NCBI RefSeq assembly: GCF_031979925.1
Contig: NZ_DALZFB010000006.1
Location: forward strand, 124,001-188,000
Reading direction: 5' to 3'
From: Pseudescherichia sp031979925
GTDB taxonomy: Bacteria > Pseudomonadota > Gammaproteobacteria > Enterobacterales > Enterobacteriaceae
DNA: 64,000 nt
Part shown: in pieces, positions 28,193-37,286 of the stretch
Layout: each line of letters begins with the position of its first letter
Position numbering within the stretch: the stretch's first letter is position 1
Notes under the pieces: model-generated
The model's input: only the letters and a program-made list of their open reading frames with translations
Databases searched by the model: none
Told to the model about the DNA's origin: nothing
Program-made: the position numbers and the translations under genes

Positions 28193-29610
28193 TACTCAAT
28201 CCTTATCTGGCATCCAGATAGTGTTACTGGCGATTTTGTGATGACCCTTACCTTAAAGCCTACTAACCGCCTGATGCGTCCGACCCGCTTCCACAGCACC
28301 CGCTTGTCGTAAACAAAAGGCGCATTCTGCTCAATCATCTGCTCTTGCCCGTAGTTGATGCCATCGGTGGTTGCAGACAGGAAAAGTCGATCTGCGTATT
28401 GTGCAACGCCAGTCGATGCTTCAATCTCGAAGTCGAACACCCTGGCATTATCTGCCCTGAAAAGTGGCGTATAGAGCAGGTGCTCCTGCTGAGTGTCGTA
28501 CTGGCTGCTGATGTCGAATTGCATCTGCCCCGTAAACGAATCTAACTTGTCGCCACAGGTTATCTGATTCCCTTCATACATGAAGTCGATTGCCCGATAA
28601 ACATCATCGTACAGGCCTGTCTTGAGTACGCACCACTGAGGGCCATTCTGGCTAGCGGCAGCGTCATAAACCAACACTTGGCGTGGCAGGTGGATTATCA
28701 ACAATTCGTGTGAGTCGAACCTCAGCGTCTCCATGACACCGGTTGCCAGTTCATCGGCAGTATATGAGCGGAGAATCTTCTCGATGCTTGCTGTGGCTAT
28801 CGGAGATGCCTGGCCTGAACTAATCACATAAATGGATGGAGCGCCAGTGGCCGGATGGCTGATAAAGGCGTGAGAGTCGGCAAATGGAGTTTTGCAGTAC
28901 GTCCCGGCGATACCCTTCTGTACCATCAGGGATGGTTGAGCCACATATAGTGATGCGCCTACCGTTGTAGCTCCTGTCAGCGAAAAATACTCAATCGTCG
29001 ATGAACCGAAACAGACGATGAAATCACGCCATGTCCCAATGCCAATTATCCCGTCAGGTTGCGACTCGGCTCGATACTCTGCGCTGTAACGATCAGGGTG
29101 CGATTCGTCTTCGAGGTCAGTAATAAACCAGGAGTCAGAATTATCTTTCGACCAGGCGTATCGACCACGTAATCGAGTGATGTCACGCACTGAACCTAAT
29201 TCATACTGAGTAAACCCACTATCTGTCGGCCAGTTTGTTACTGTCTTGGTCGTGCCGTCGTAGCGATACTCAGTAAGTTGCCCATTGGTACCCACGGCCT
29301 GAGAGGTTCTCCCATGAGCCATAGAAACCCGACCCGAACCAGCGACATCACCAACCTCTTCCTGCTCCTTGTAAAGCTTTCCACCACATACGCGATACAC
29401 AGCATTCTGGGCGGTATTGTACTCGACACCACGCGATGATCCGCTCACATCTCCACGCTTCTCTATGCCAGGAAAGGAACGTAAATAACCGCTGCTATTG
29501 AGCACCTCTTTCGGTGTCGCCAGCATGTTCACAGGAAGATAGTCAATGTAATCGGCGTCCCGGTGATTTTTCCCGTTACCCTTCATCAGAGGGAGTTGAA
29601 CTGTCGGCAT
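28192..29610 (-). CDS. Packaged DNA stabilization protein gp10 (tail hub)
   Basis: Tail accessory factor that binds gp4 below the portal and closes the filled head. It has 472 residues, the length of P22 gp10, starting MPTVQLPLMKGNGKNHRDAD. The start overlaps the gp4 3' end by 35 bp, and it ends sharing one base with the needle gene. Confidence 0.94.
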   Translation of the reverse strand: MPTVQLPLMKGNGKNHRDADYIDYLPVNMLATPKEVLNSSGYLRSFPGIEKRGDVSGSSRGVEYNTAQNAVYRVCGGKLYKEQEEVGDVAGSGRVSMAHGRTSQAVGTNGQLTEYRYDGTTKTVTNWPTDSGFTQYELGSVRDITRLRGRYAWSKDNSDSWFITDLEDESHPDRYSAEYRAESQPDGIIGIGTWRDFIVCFGSSTIEYFSLTGATTVGASLYVAQPSLMVQKGIAGTYCKTPFADSHAFISHPATGAPSIYVISSGQASPIATASIEKILRSYTADELATGVMETLRFDSHELLIIHLPRQVLVYDAAASQNGPQWCVLKTGLYDDVYRAIDFMYEGNQITCGDKLDSFTGQMQFDISSQYDTQQEHLLYTPLFRADNARVFDFEIEASTGVAQYADRLFLSATTDGINYGQEQMIEQNAPFVYDKRVLWKRVGRIRRLVGFKVRVITKSPVTLSGCQIRIE

Positions 29611-30085
29611 CTTTCTTTTCCCGTCTGTGGTAGAAATTAATATTGCTCAGCGTGGCTCCTCTATTTCCGGATCCTACTGGCATGCGATTGGGGTAACAAA
29701 GACGTCCAGAGCTTTCTGCGCGGGTTAGCGCGGTTGATTTGTAAAGCAGCTCTTTCCCGTTTCGGGCGCTCGTTACGATTTTTGCAGAAGGCTCGACTGC
29801 GTAGTCAGGAGCAATACGCACCGCGAGGTTGAAAACAACAGCACTCACCTTCGACGATCGCATGCCGTGTTCGTCGCCAGTAGCAGGAGGGTTATCGTCT
29901 GATGAGAAAACGTAACCGGTGATAATGCCTGCACCGTCCTGATACCACTCCGCCATCATCATTTCTAGGTCGTTAACAGCATCTTCGACTGACTGCGGCT
30001 CGACGTCGGTCAATGTGGCATCAGACGCCACTCCCAACTTCCGAAGTGCCGCCAGAACCAGATCGCCCTTCGTCGACATGCTCAT
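29576..30085 (-). CDS. Packaged DNA stabilization protein gp4 (tail accessory)
   Basis: First tail accessory factor added to the portal; P22 gp4 also cuts peptidoglycan. It has 169 residues from ATG 30085 and contains TKGDLVLAALRKLGVASDAT and AEWYQDGAGIITGYVFS, near-identical to P22. Three ATGs lie close together (30088, 30085, 30079); the middle one is best spaced from AGAGG. Confidence 0.94.
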   Translation of the reverse strand: MSMSTKGDLVLAALRKLGVASDATLTDVEPQSVEDAVNDLEMMMAEWYQDGAGIITGYVFSSDDNPPATGDEHGMRSSKVSAVVFNLAVRIAPDYAVEPSAKIVTSARNGKELLYKSTALTRAESSGRLCYPNRMPVGSGNRGATLSNINFYHRREKKDADSSTPSDEG

Positions 30086-30293
30086 CATCTACCTCTTCAG
30101 CCGCTTCGGCATTGGTCTTGCGGGTGCGCTTGATTTTGGGTTGTTCAGCCTTCTGAGCATGAACATCGTCAGGGTGTTTATGCCAGCCTTCGGCAAGATG
30201 CGAATCAACGTCCGAATCCTTTACTACGATGGTATTGTACTGCTTGCCCCAGACACGCGTCCCCTTGCCTTCTTTGTAAAGCATCGTGCTCAT
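30021..30293 (-). CDS. Small charged phage protein between coat and gp4
   Basis: 90 residues: the N-terminal part (MSTMLYKEGKGTRVWGKQYN) looks folded, while the second half is charged and probably disordered (KIKRTRKTNAEAAEEVDDEHVDEG). A good GGAG lies upstream of ATG. It overlaps the gp4 start by 65 bp in another frame. No function is known to me; the position suggests a head-related role. Confidence 0.75.
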   Translation of the reverse strand: MSTMLYKEGKGTRVWGKQYNTIVVKDSDVDSHLAEGWHKHPDDVHAQKAEQPKIKRTRKTNAEAAEEVDDEHVDEGRSGSGGTSEVGSGV

Positions 30294-30332
30294 GATGTTC
30301 TCCAGTAAGAAAGGGGCCGAAGCCCCTTATCA

Positions 30333-31637
30333 TCAGCCTTCAATGGCAGTTGCGACATCCTGATTCGCCAGGCCAACACCGATAGCTTCCGGACGCACGG
30401 CAGTGGACTTGTACCACAGAGCGATACGGCACTTGCCGCTGAAGGTGGAGATATCACCCTGGAATGCGATTACGCCGTTCAGACCGGTTCCCGGAATGCT
30501 GAACGCCTCGGACTTCATACCAGCAAACAGGTTATGGTTCAGCGGGATCGGCTGCGATACCAGACGGATAGCGTCATCAGCCCAGAAAACGTTTGTCGGT
30601 GCAGTGTCAGTGTTCAGCACGTTGATTGCCGCACCGGCGGCCAGCGAGGTGTTAACGTTCGCATAGGCACGCTCAGCCGCGGTCAACGAGGTGTCGTCCA
30701 GTGCGATAGGCTTCGGCGTGATGGTGATAGCGTCCCCGTTCACAGCCACGACAGAGAATGTCGCGTCCTGAACCAGTACGTTTTTCGCCATCTGAGCCAG
30801 GAACTTGACGCCGGCGAAGGAGATTTTGTCTCCGCGCTTAAATCCAGTTCCGGAGCTGACATTCACCGTTGCGAAGCGGTTATCCACGTTTTCACGTGAG
30901 TTATCTTCGTTCAGGCGCCATGATTGCGGCTTGAACTTTTGTGCACCAGAAACAGTCACACCAGTAGCAGTAGATCCAACCAGAGTAGGCAGTTTTGGTG
31001 AGCGCAGGACATCATTGAACCCAGCAACCTGCTTCTGAATCACACCTTTGGTGTAAGCGTCATCCTGAATGCGGCCGTAGAAGTCCTTGCCCGCCAGATC
31101 ACGGCCAGCGCCACGGTAGTCGTTGGCGTTGAAGAAGAAGCTCAGACCAGCGTCGCGGTTAAGCTCGCGGGAGAACATCAGGGATTCAGCTTCAGAGATG
31201 AAGTCCCAGCCGGTATTTGCATTGCCGATCGGGCCGGTACTGGTAACAATCAGTGAACCCATCTCCGCTGCGGTGCGGGCAATTTCCAGCTCTACGTTGT
31301 TCGCCAGTTTCTTGGCTGATGCTGCGATACGGCGACGGTAGGTGGTTTCGTCACGTACATCATCGGCACGAATGTCGAAGAAATCGTTATCCGGATCGTC
31401 GAGAGTTACCTTGACGTTCAGTTCCAGCAGATCGGTTTCTTTGTCTGTGAGGTCCCAACCGCGCTGGGTCGGTGCTTCCTGCTCAACCGGCATCCAGATC
31501 GTGTTGTCTCCGCGCTGCATTTCACGACCCGGCGGCGAGTATTTGCTGACCTTATCGACCATCGGCATGATGTTCTGCATTGTTTCGATAACCTCGTCTA
31601 CTGCGAGGGTTACCATTTGACCTTCGTTAAGAGCCAT
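30333..31637 (-). CDS. Major capsid (coat) protein gp5
   Basis: HK97-fold coat protein of P22 type, 434 residues (P22: 430). MALNEGQMVTLAVDEVIET, NTIWMPVEQEAPTQ, DDFFDIRADD-like and RDETTYRRRI segments are clearly P22-like, and the I-domain region (about 225-345) is present. It forms the T=7 shell with scaffold gp8. ATG overlaps the scaffold stop (TAATG). Confidence 0.97.
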   Translation of the reverse strand: MALNEGQMVTLAVDEVIETMQNIMPMVDKVSKYSPPGREMQRGDNTIWMPVEQEAPTQRGWDLTDKETDLLELNVKVTLDDPDNDFFDIRADDVRDETTYRRRIAASAKKLANNVELEIARTAAEMGSLIVTSTGPIGNANTGWDFISEAESLMFSRELNRDAGLSFFFNANDYRGAGRDLAGKDFYGRIQDDAYTKGVIQKQVAGFNDVLRSPKLPTLVGSTATGVTVSGAQKFKPQSWRLNEDNSRENVDNRFATVNVSSGTGFKRGDKISFAGVKFLAQMAKNVLVQDATFSVVAVNGDAITITPKPIALDDTSLTAAERAYANVNTSLAAGAAINVLNTDTAPTNVFWADDAIRLVSQPIPLNHNLFAGMKSEAFSIPGTGLNGVIAFQGDISTFSGKCRIALWYKSTAVRPEAIGVGLANQDVATAIEG

Positions 31638-32545
31638 TATTTAATTCCTTTAAGCTGAGCCTTGTACTTGCGATAAGCTTCCGTGTCGCCTTTCTTCGCT
31701 GCTTCATCCATCTTTTTCTGAATGGCTGATACGTTCGCAGCGGCAACACTTCCCTGCACAGGCTCATCTGCCTGCGGGGCGTTAGATCTCGCGTTAGCAC
31801 GAGGCTTGAGAGTTAATTGTTCAGATAACCTAGTGAGTTCGATGAGCGCACGCTGACCGTCCAGCGCTAAAATGCGGCGTAATTTCTCCGGGTTTGACCC
31901 CAGGTGATAGATGATCGCTGCCGACTTCTCAGGGAAGAGGTCCATAATGGTTGTGTCCACATCTGGCGGGACTGCCTGGCGGAACACTTCCTCTTTCTCC
32001 TGATAATCCGGCAGGTTTAGCTTCTCTGCCGCATCATAGTGCTTACGTACTGCCTCAACGATTTGTGCTGAATGTCGGGTAAATTCCTGAGTTTTTCGTC
32101 CCTGTTCTGCTACCGCATTACTGCGGGCATCCAGCGCCTTCATGTGCCATTCATTATTGGCCTGATTAAATGCCGCCTGTGCACGATTGGTGTCCCAGCC
32201 ATATTTCTCCAACGCTTCATCTGAGAAGAAGTCGTTGTAGTCTGGCTGTGCTGGCAACTCAGGTTTTACACGCAGGTCTTCCGGGATTTCTCCGCGCTGC
32301 ACGGCCTCTGCCCGCTGCTCAAGCTCGCGCTGACGCTTGCGCTCAAGGCGACGCTGTGCAAATTGCGCATTGAGTGCCGGATCCTGTTTTGGTTTGGTCT
32401 CATCGTCCTTCAGGACAATCTCGAATCCTTCATCGTGCACACCATCGCCACTGGCATGTGACGCTGTATCGACTGCGGATGCCGCCGCGTTATCGACGTG
32501 CGCGGATGAGTCTTCAGTTGCCTGAATTTCGGTGGTATCGGTCAT
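31637..32545 (-). CDS. Scaffolding protein gp8
   Basis: Internal scaffold that directs coat assembly and is released on DNA packaging. It has 302 residues (P22: 303). The acidic, disordered N-terminus and helical middle are followed by a C-terminal basic helix-turn-helix (VSAIQKKMDEAAKKGDTEAY, ending YKAQLKGIK), the coat-binding region of P22 gp8. Confidence 0.95.
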   Translation of the reverse strand: MTDTTEIQATEDSSAHVDNAAASAVDTASHASGDGVHDEGFEIVLKDDETKPKQDPALNAQFAQRRLERKRQRELEQRAEAVQRGEIPEDLRVKPELPAQPDYNDFFSDEALEKYGWDTNRAQAAFNQANNEWHMKALDARSNAVAEQGRKTQEFTRHSAQIVEAVRKHYDAAEKLNLPDYQEKEEVFRQAVPPDVDTTIMDLFPEKSAAIIYHLGSNPEKLRRILALDGQRALIELTRLSEQLTLKPRANARSNAPQADEPVQGSVAAANVSAIQKKMDEAAKKGDTEAYRKYKAQLKGIK

Positions 32546-32556
32546 GATTAACTCTC

Positions 32557-34737
32557 TTATTGAGGTGTCTCGGCTACGCCGCCGGAGGGTGAAGTTTGTC
32601 TCTGCGATTGCAGGATGTTGGCAACGTCCATGCGCTGGGAGTGCGCCTGACTATTGCCCTTAAGGATTAACTCAGCATTAGCGCGGGCGTTGTCGCTGCT
32701 CTGTTGCTGGAATTTAGTGATGGTTGAAAGCGCTTCTCTGAGATCTTTCTGCTTATCCGAATCCATGCCGTTAAATATCTCGGCAATCTTGGCCGCAGTG
32801 AGCTGGTTTTGCCCCTCAACCTTAGCCGCCTCGACCTGAATCTGGGTCTGCTGGTTCTGAGCCTTGATAAGCTCAGCCTGACCTTGCAGATACTCGCCCA
32901 TGGCTGCCAGCGTGACAGGGTCTTGCTGACCTTGCTTAGCCTGCTGCGCTTCCGCCAGCCACTGTTGCTCTTCAGGCGTCTCAGGGTTCTTAGCACCCAT
33001 AGTGATAAGCTGCTTGTTGGCATAATCACGCATAAGCTCAACACCTTTTCCATCAAGCAGGGTGAAGTACTGCAGCATGAGAAGCTGATACTCTGGCGTG
33101 CCCTGCGGTGTTTTGCTGAGTAACTCCAGAATCTCGGCGCGATTCTGCTCTTTCATCGACTGGAACGACGGGCCAACATCCGTATAGCACTCATAGCGCC
33201 CACTGATATCGTTGAGCGTTACGATGCTACCCGTCTGGAGATCTAGCTCCTGTGAATAGAGCTGAACCTCCTTCTCGCTGCCATCCTCCAGTGTCATGGT
33301 AACGTTGCGCGGTACGTCGTAGATATCGCTGACCATCGCCGCGTAAATCTCGCCATCACGCCGCATAGCCGTAGCCAGGTTGTCCTGAAACACGTAGGTG
33401 TCCAGGTCAGCACGCATGTTGATCTGATTAACGGTATCGAAAGCCACCTGCCGACCGCCGATATCCTCAGCATCGACCCCCACGCTGGCTGTCTGCTCCA
33501 CCGCATTAGTTGCAGCTTCCAGCATGTAGGCATTGGCCTGTGGAACCTGAACAGGCTCCTCGAACTGGATTGGCCCCGGCGGCAGGTCACTGCCATTCTC
33601 ATCAGTGCGGTTGATGAGTTTGTAGCGATAGGCGTTCCCGCTGTCGTGCATTTGTTCATAGCCTGCCACCTGCTCAGGATAGAAGTAAGGCACGCGTTGA
33701 GGCTTCACAGCCACGATGTCAGCATTGAACGACATGATCATGTTACGCAGACGCTGTCCATCTTTGGTGCCGCGAACGATGCCCTCGTAAACTTCCTTGT
33801 CGCCAGCAAACGCCCACTCACCATACACTGGCACAACAGGGATATGCTCGCCAGCAATGCGCTCACGGTCTTTCAGGATTTCGGTCATGGTGATGAGGCT
33901 TTTATACACCCGGCGCCGCTTAACCTTGCGCTCACCAATCTTCACCATTCCCTTATCTGCGAGTTCCTCGATAACGTCTTTAATATCGGCTTTGAAGTAG
34001 CTTACCGGCTCACCTGTCAGCGGATCCTGATAGATGAATACAGTCTCTTTCTTCTCTTCCACTTCGTAATATTCGCCGACATAGAATGTCTCGCTGGTTG
34101 CCCAAGGGAATATCCAGTTGGAGGAAGGGGACTGGAAGGTCGGGTAGTCATCAGCATCAAGACCATGCTCTTCAGCAAACGCATCCCAGCCATCTTTGCT
34201 CATCGCACTGATGATGGTGCAGTGCATAGCGTCGCTTTTGTCGAGCTGCTTGGAGTTGCTGTCCCACACGACATGCGAACACGCCTCGTGAATCGGAACG
34301 CGCCGGATAATCTGGTTGTTACTGGTGGGGTTCTGGTCTTCGTACTCTGTAATCAGGCGCCAGGCACCAACTCCCGCCTCTATCTGCTCACGCACTGCGA
34401 TGTTAACGCTAATCTTCGCAGTGTTATGCCGCATATCTGTGCGGTACATTCCCATCAGGATATCAGCAGCGTCAGGGCTGGCTCCGTCCTTCGGCTTATA
34501 CAGCACATCGACTGGATTCTTGCGCATCTCAGCAACGAGCTTGCGGACCTTCGGCTTAACAACGTCGAACTGCCCACGGTACTGCAGCGTCGTGTAGTCG
34601 CTCAGCCAGTCATCCCATTGTGATACTCGGGAGAAGAATAAGTCGTTGCTTGCCTCTGTCCTGGCCTCGTCGCTTGCCGACCAGTCCCGGTCGAACTTCC
34701 GGAGAATGGTCTGCAATTTCTCATTGGTATCGGCCAT
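32557..34737 (-). CDS. Portal protein gp1
   Basis: Dodecameric portal at the unique vertex; docks terminase during packaging and the tail later. It has 726 residues (P22: 725), starting MADTNEKLQTILRKFDRDWS. The Gln-rich helical C-terminus (residues about 600-726) corresponds to the P22 barrel that signals headful packing. Its start directly abuts the terminase stop. Confidence 0.96.
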   Translation of the reverse strand: MADTNEKLQTILRKFDRDWSASDEARTEASNDLFFSRVSQWDDWLSDYTTLQYRGQFDVVKPKVRKLVAEMRKNPVDVLYKPKDGASPDAADILMGMYRTDMRHNTAKISVNIAVREQIEAGVGAWRLITEYEDQNPTSNNQIIRRVPIHEACSHVVWDSNSKQLDKSDAMHCTIISAMSKDGWDAFAEEHGLDADDYPTFQSPSSNWIFPWATSETFYVGEYYEVEEKKETVFIYQDPLTGEPVSYFKADIKDVIEELADKGMVKIGERKVKRRRVYKSLITMTEILKDRERIAGEHIPVVPVYGEWAFAGDKEVYEGIVRGTKDGQRLRNMIMSFNADIVAVKPQRVPYFYPEQVAGYEQMHDSGNAYRYKLINRTDENGSDLPPGPIQFEEPVQVPQANAYMLEAATNAVEQTASVGVDAEDIGGRQVAFDTVNQINMRADLDTYVFQDNLATAMRRDGEIYAAMVSDIYDVPRNVTMTLEDGSEKEVQLYSQELDLQTGSIVTLNDISGRYECYTDVGPSFQSMKEQNRAEILELLSKTPQGTPEYQLLMLQYFTLLDGKGVELMRDYANKQLITMGAKNPETPEEQQWLAEAQQAKQGQQDPVTLAAMGEYLQGQAELIKAQNQQTQIQVEAAKVEGQNQLTAAKIAEIFNGMDSDKQKDLREALSTITKFQQQSSDNARANAELILKGNSQAHSQRMDVANILQSQRQTSPSGGVAETPQ

Positions 34738-36234
34738 TTATCTACTCCGGGGGATTGGGCGAATTGGTGCAGGCATCTTTTTCTCTTTTGGCGTCTTGAT
34801 GTCGCGCATCATTCTTGCGAAGCGTCGCATCATGTAGCCGTAACGGACGGCTGACAGCACGTCATCGTTTATCTTGACGATCTTTCCGTTCTCGTCGCGG
34901 TGATAGAGCCTGAATTCATCAAAGAAAGACTCACAGGTATTAAAAACTCTGAACCGGCCTTCAAGCATAAGGTCTCGTAGTTCTGTTATGCCCGGCTCTA
35001 CTGCGTTGCCACCATCAGGCCACGTAGCGTGTTCAGGAAGCATCAGGAATCCAGCATCGGCATATTGTGTGCGCAACTGCTCACCGCCACCTTTCTCGTG
35101 CTGATGCCCGTCATGTGGCCATGCTGTTGGTATGCGATGGTTCCACGACTTAACCGCACTCCATGCCTCAGTGGCGGTCTTCTCTTTCTGCTTCCAGACC
35201 CTTGCCAGGTAAAAGACATCCTCGTCTTTATCCCACCACAACTGGATATGCGCCTGCGGGTGATCCCATCCGAAGTCGAGGGCGTTTATCACATAGAAAT
35301 GCTCGGGGCATTCGAATGGCTGGCACTTGATGGTTTCTTCCGAGATCTGGAAGATGCGACCACTACCCATTGTCGGAATGCCGCGGGCGCGAGCTTCACG
35401 CTCATGCTCCGGATATGAGGCGACGATCTGTTCTTTCTGCTCTTCCGTGTAGTGGTCAGCGTCATAGATTGTCATGTTGACAACCTTCTGCGCCTTGCTG
35501 GGGTTCTTCACGAACTTGGTTACTACGTCAGACATGCCCATCAGCGGGGTGAATGTCAGAAGCGAGAACTGTCCATACTTGTTGGTACGCGTCAGACCTT
35601 CGCCGTAGATGCTGTATGGCGGCTCTTCGTCGAACCAGACACCATGAATTGTGTCACCCTGCCAGCGTGCCCGACCTTGTGAGTAAGGCTTGAAATAGCA
35701 GATAGACATGCCATCCACTACGCCAGCGGCAGTGTGGTGACGGACCAGAATGTGATCTACAAGGTTCGGATAGAAGGGCGATTTCTTCCAACTGATGATG
35801 TCTTCTTTAGGGATTGAGCCGTAACCGGGTTCGTCATTCTCTTCGATACGGCCGCACAGTATGCGCTGGGTAGTCTTGGTTACTGTTTCGTTTGTCTCTC
35901 CACCAACCCAAAACACCACAGGCGTCGTGAAGCGCTTGCCTTGCCATTCTCCACCAAAAGCACCGTCAACAGGATAGCTAGCGGTTCCAGGGTAGCGCCC
36001 CGTCAGGTGAAAGGCCACCTCGGCTCCACCGGTGAATGACTTACCCAACTGGTTACCGGCCATGAAGCAGCGTTCAGGGTATTCAGCGCCAGCGTCGATA
36101 AACTCCCGTTGCTTTCCATACGGCCGGTATTCATAAAGCAGGTGAGTCGCTCGATACCTTTCCTCTTCCTCCAGAAGCTCAAGCAGTTCTACCTGCTCTT
36201 CGTCTGACAGCCCATCAAGAATCGCGGTGTCCAC
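34738..36234 (-). CDS. Terminase large subunit gp2
   Basis: Packaging motor ATPase and headful nuclease. It has 498 residues (P22: 499). The Walker A-like GNQLGKSF is at residues 60-67; the C-terminal RNase H-like nuclease includes NALDFGWDHPQAH. It overlaps the small subunit gene by 20 bp. Confidence 0.96.
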   Translation of the reverse strand: MDTAILDGLSDEEQVELLELLEEEERYRATHLLYEYRPYGKQREFIDAGAEYPERCFMAGNQLGKSFTGGAEVAFHLTGRYPGTASYPVDGAFGGEWQGKRFTTPVVFWVGGETNETVTKTTQRILCGRIEENDEPGYGSIPKEDIISWKKSPFYPNLVDHILVRHHTAAGVVDGMSICYFKPYSQGRARWQGDTIHGVWFDEEPPYSIYGEGLTRTNKYGQFSLLTFTPLMGMSDVVTKFVKNPSKAQKVVNMTIYDADHYTEEQKEQIVASYPEHEREARARGIPTMGSGRIFQISEETIKCQPFECPEHFYVINALDFGWDHPQAHIQLWWDKDEDVFYLARVWKQKEKTATEAWSAVKSWNHRIPTAWPHDGHQHEKGGGEQLRTQYADAGFLMLPEHATWPDGGNAVEPGITELRDLMLEGRFRVFNTCESFFDEFRLYHRDENGKIVKINDDVLSAVRYGYMMRRFARMMRDIKTPKEKKMPAPIRPIPRSR

Positions 36235-36700
36235 GTGAAAGAAGCTCCTGAATGCGAGAGCGCCGCTTGTCGCGATCTCCCTTCTCAGGTGTCACGTCTT
36301 CAACTTGCGATTGCTCTTTAAGGCCCAGGTCACGGGCGATGATATTTGCGTTGAGAAGGTCAGCAGCTGCACCAGAGAACTTCTGGTCGTAGATGATTTC
36401 TTCTGCTCGTGCTGTGATGTCAGAAAAGCCTTCCATTGCGCGGAAGGTTCCCCAGGTTTGCCGAGTGATATCTAGAAAGATACAAAGCCCGCTAATGGTC
36501 ATCGCCCGCATTTTTGGCAGTGTCGCTTTTATGATTTCACCCTGATAGGAGAATACTTTCCCCTCCCACAGCGGGTTGTCATCTGCCCATTCAAAATACT
36601 CACAGCAGGCTTGCCACAGCGCCTCAGGCGATTCGAACTTAGGATTACGCCCATGACTGCTGCGGGCCTCCCAGAATCGGTTACCCTTTGGTGCTGCCAT
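36215..36700 (-). CDS. Terminase small subunit gp3
   Basis: DNA-recognition subunit that selects the pac site. It has 161 residues (P22: 162). Both ends (MAAPKGNRFWEARSSHGRNP and EQSQVEDVTPEKGDRDKRR) are near-identical to P22, but residues about 40-95 differ strongly, which is the specificity region and includes the pac-equivalent DNA. Confidence 0.95.
   Translation of the reverse strand: MAAPKGNRFWEARSSHGRNPKFESPEALWQACCEYFEWADDNPLWEGKVFSYQGEIIKATLPKMRAMTISGLCIFLDITRQTWGTFRAMEGFSDITARAEEIIYDQKFSGAAADLLNANIIARDLGLKEQSQVEDVTPEKGDRDKRRSRIQELLSRGHRDS
36411..36434 (-). other. Candidate pac site inside the small terminase gene
   Basis: The segment coding MEGFSDIT aligns with the part of P22 gene 3 that holds its pac site (GAAGACTTATCTGAGGTCG); here it reads GAAGGCTTTTCTGACATCAC. 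Assigned by position and partial similarity only. Confidence 0.45.
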
Positions 36701-36711
36701 TCGTTATTGCC

Positions 36712-36954
36712 TTACTCAAACAGCGGCAGAGCTTCTTTCATGCCCTGTAGCGCTTTGGTTGTGCGGGATACTGCTGTGGGCTCGCTTTGTGCCAGCGTGT
36801 ACTGGCGCTTGAATAGCTCAAGCTTCAGCGGGTCATCTGCGATATCGTCGATTGCCTTCTTTGCTGCTGCTGTGTCGTATTGAACGAGCGCGAGAACGTC
36901 GAGTCGCAATTGCTGCTGTGAGGTCAGATCGGTTTGTGCGGTTACATCGGACAT
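36712..36954 (-). CDS. Small phage protein upstream of terminase (DUF2560-like)
   Basis: 80 residues, MSDVTAQTDLTSQQQLRLDV, with the segment YDTAAAKKAIDDIADDPLKLELFKRQY. I believe it belongs to the DUF2560 family found before terminase genes in P22-like phages. ATG 36954 has AAGGAG upstream; the frame is open to 37008. No function known. Confidence 0.72.
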   Translation of the reverse strand: MSDVTAQTDLTSQQQLRLDVLALVQYDTAAAKKAIDDIADDPLKLELFKRQYTLAQSEPTAVSRTTKALQGMKEALPLFE

Positions 36955-37004
36955 GGTGGTCTCCTTTGTCATTATCGAGCACCCCTTGAGATGCTCTGTA
37001 ATGA

Positions 37005-37271
37005 TCACTTCAGCAGTGAGTACTCTTTGGTGAAGTCTTTCGCTTCGATGTAGTACGGCTGACCATCAACCGACTCGACGTAGTAGCCGCCCTCTTTCGG
37101 CTTGTTCTGGCTCATGAACTCAGCCGACACCTGAAACTGTGGGTAGGACTCGTCTTCCGGCGTGAGGTATGCAGCACCGTCCGGATCCTGATGGATTTCT
37201 TTAATCTTCAGGGCGCGGACTTGATGGTCTTTGCCTTTGTACAGCGGCAACTGGTGACGTTTGATGGACAT
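37005..37271 (-). CDS. Conserved phage protein, unknown function
   Basis: 88 residues, MSIKRHQLPLYKGKDHQVRALKI. Mixed alpha/beta composition with no membrane segment; it contains GGYYVESVDGQPYYIEAKDF. GGAGACATAA precedes the ATG. It sits between the collagen-like gene and the terminase region. I do not recognise a function. Confidence 0.75.
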   Translation of the reverse strand: MSIKRHQLPLYKGKDHQVRALKIKEIHQDPDGAAYLTPEDESYPQFQVSAEFMSQNKPKEGGYYVESVDGQPYYIEAKDFTKEYSLLK

Positions 37272-37286
37272 TTATGTCTCCTGTGT

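Noticed and set aside
33646..34623. 325-codon open frame on the plus strand over the portal gene
   Set aside because: Antisense to a full-length, clearly P22-like portal protein; no promoter or ribosome site.
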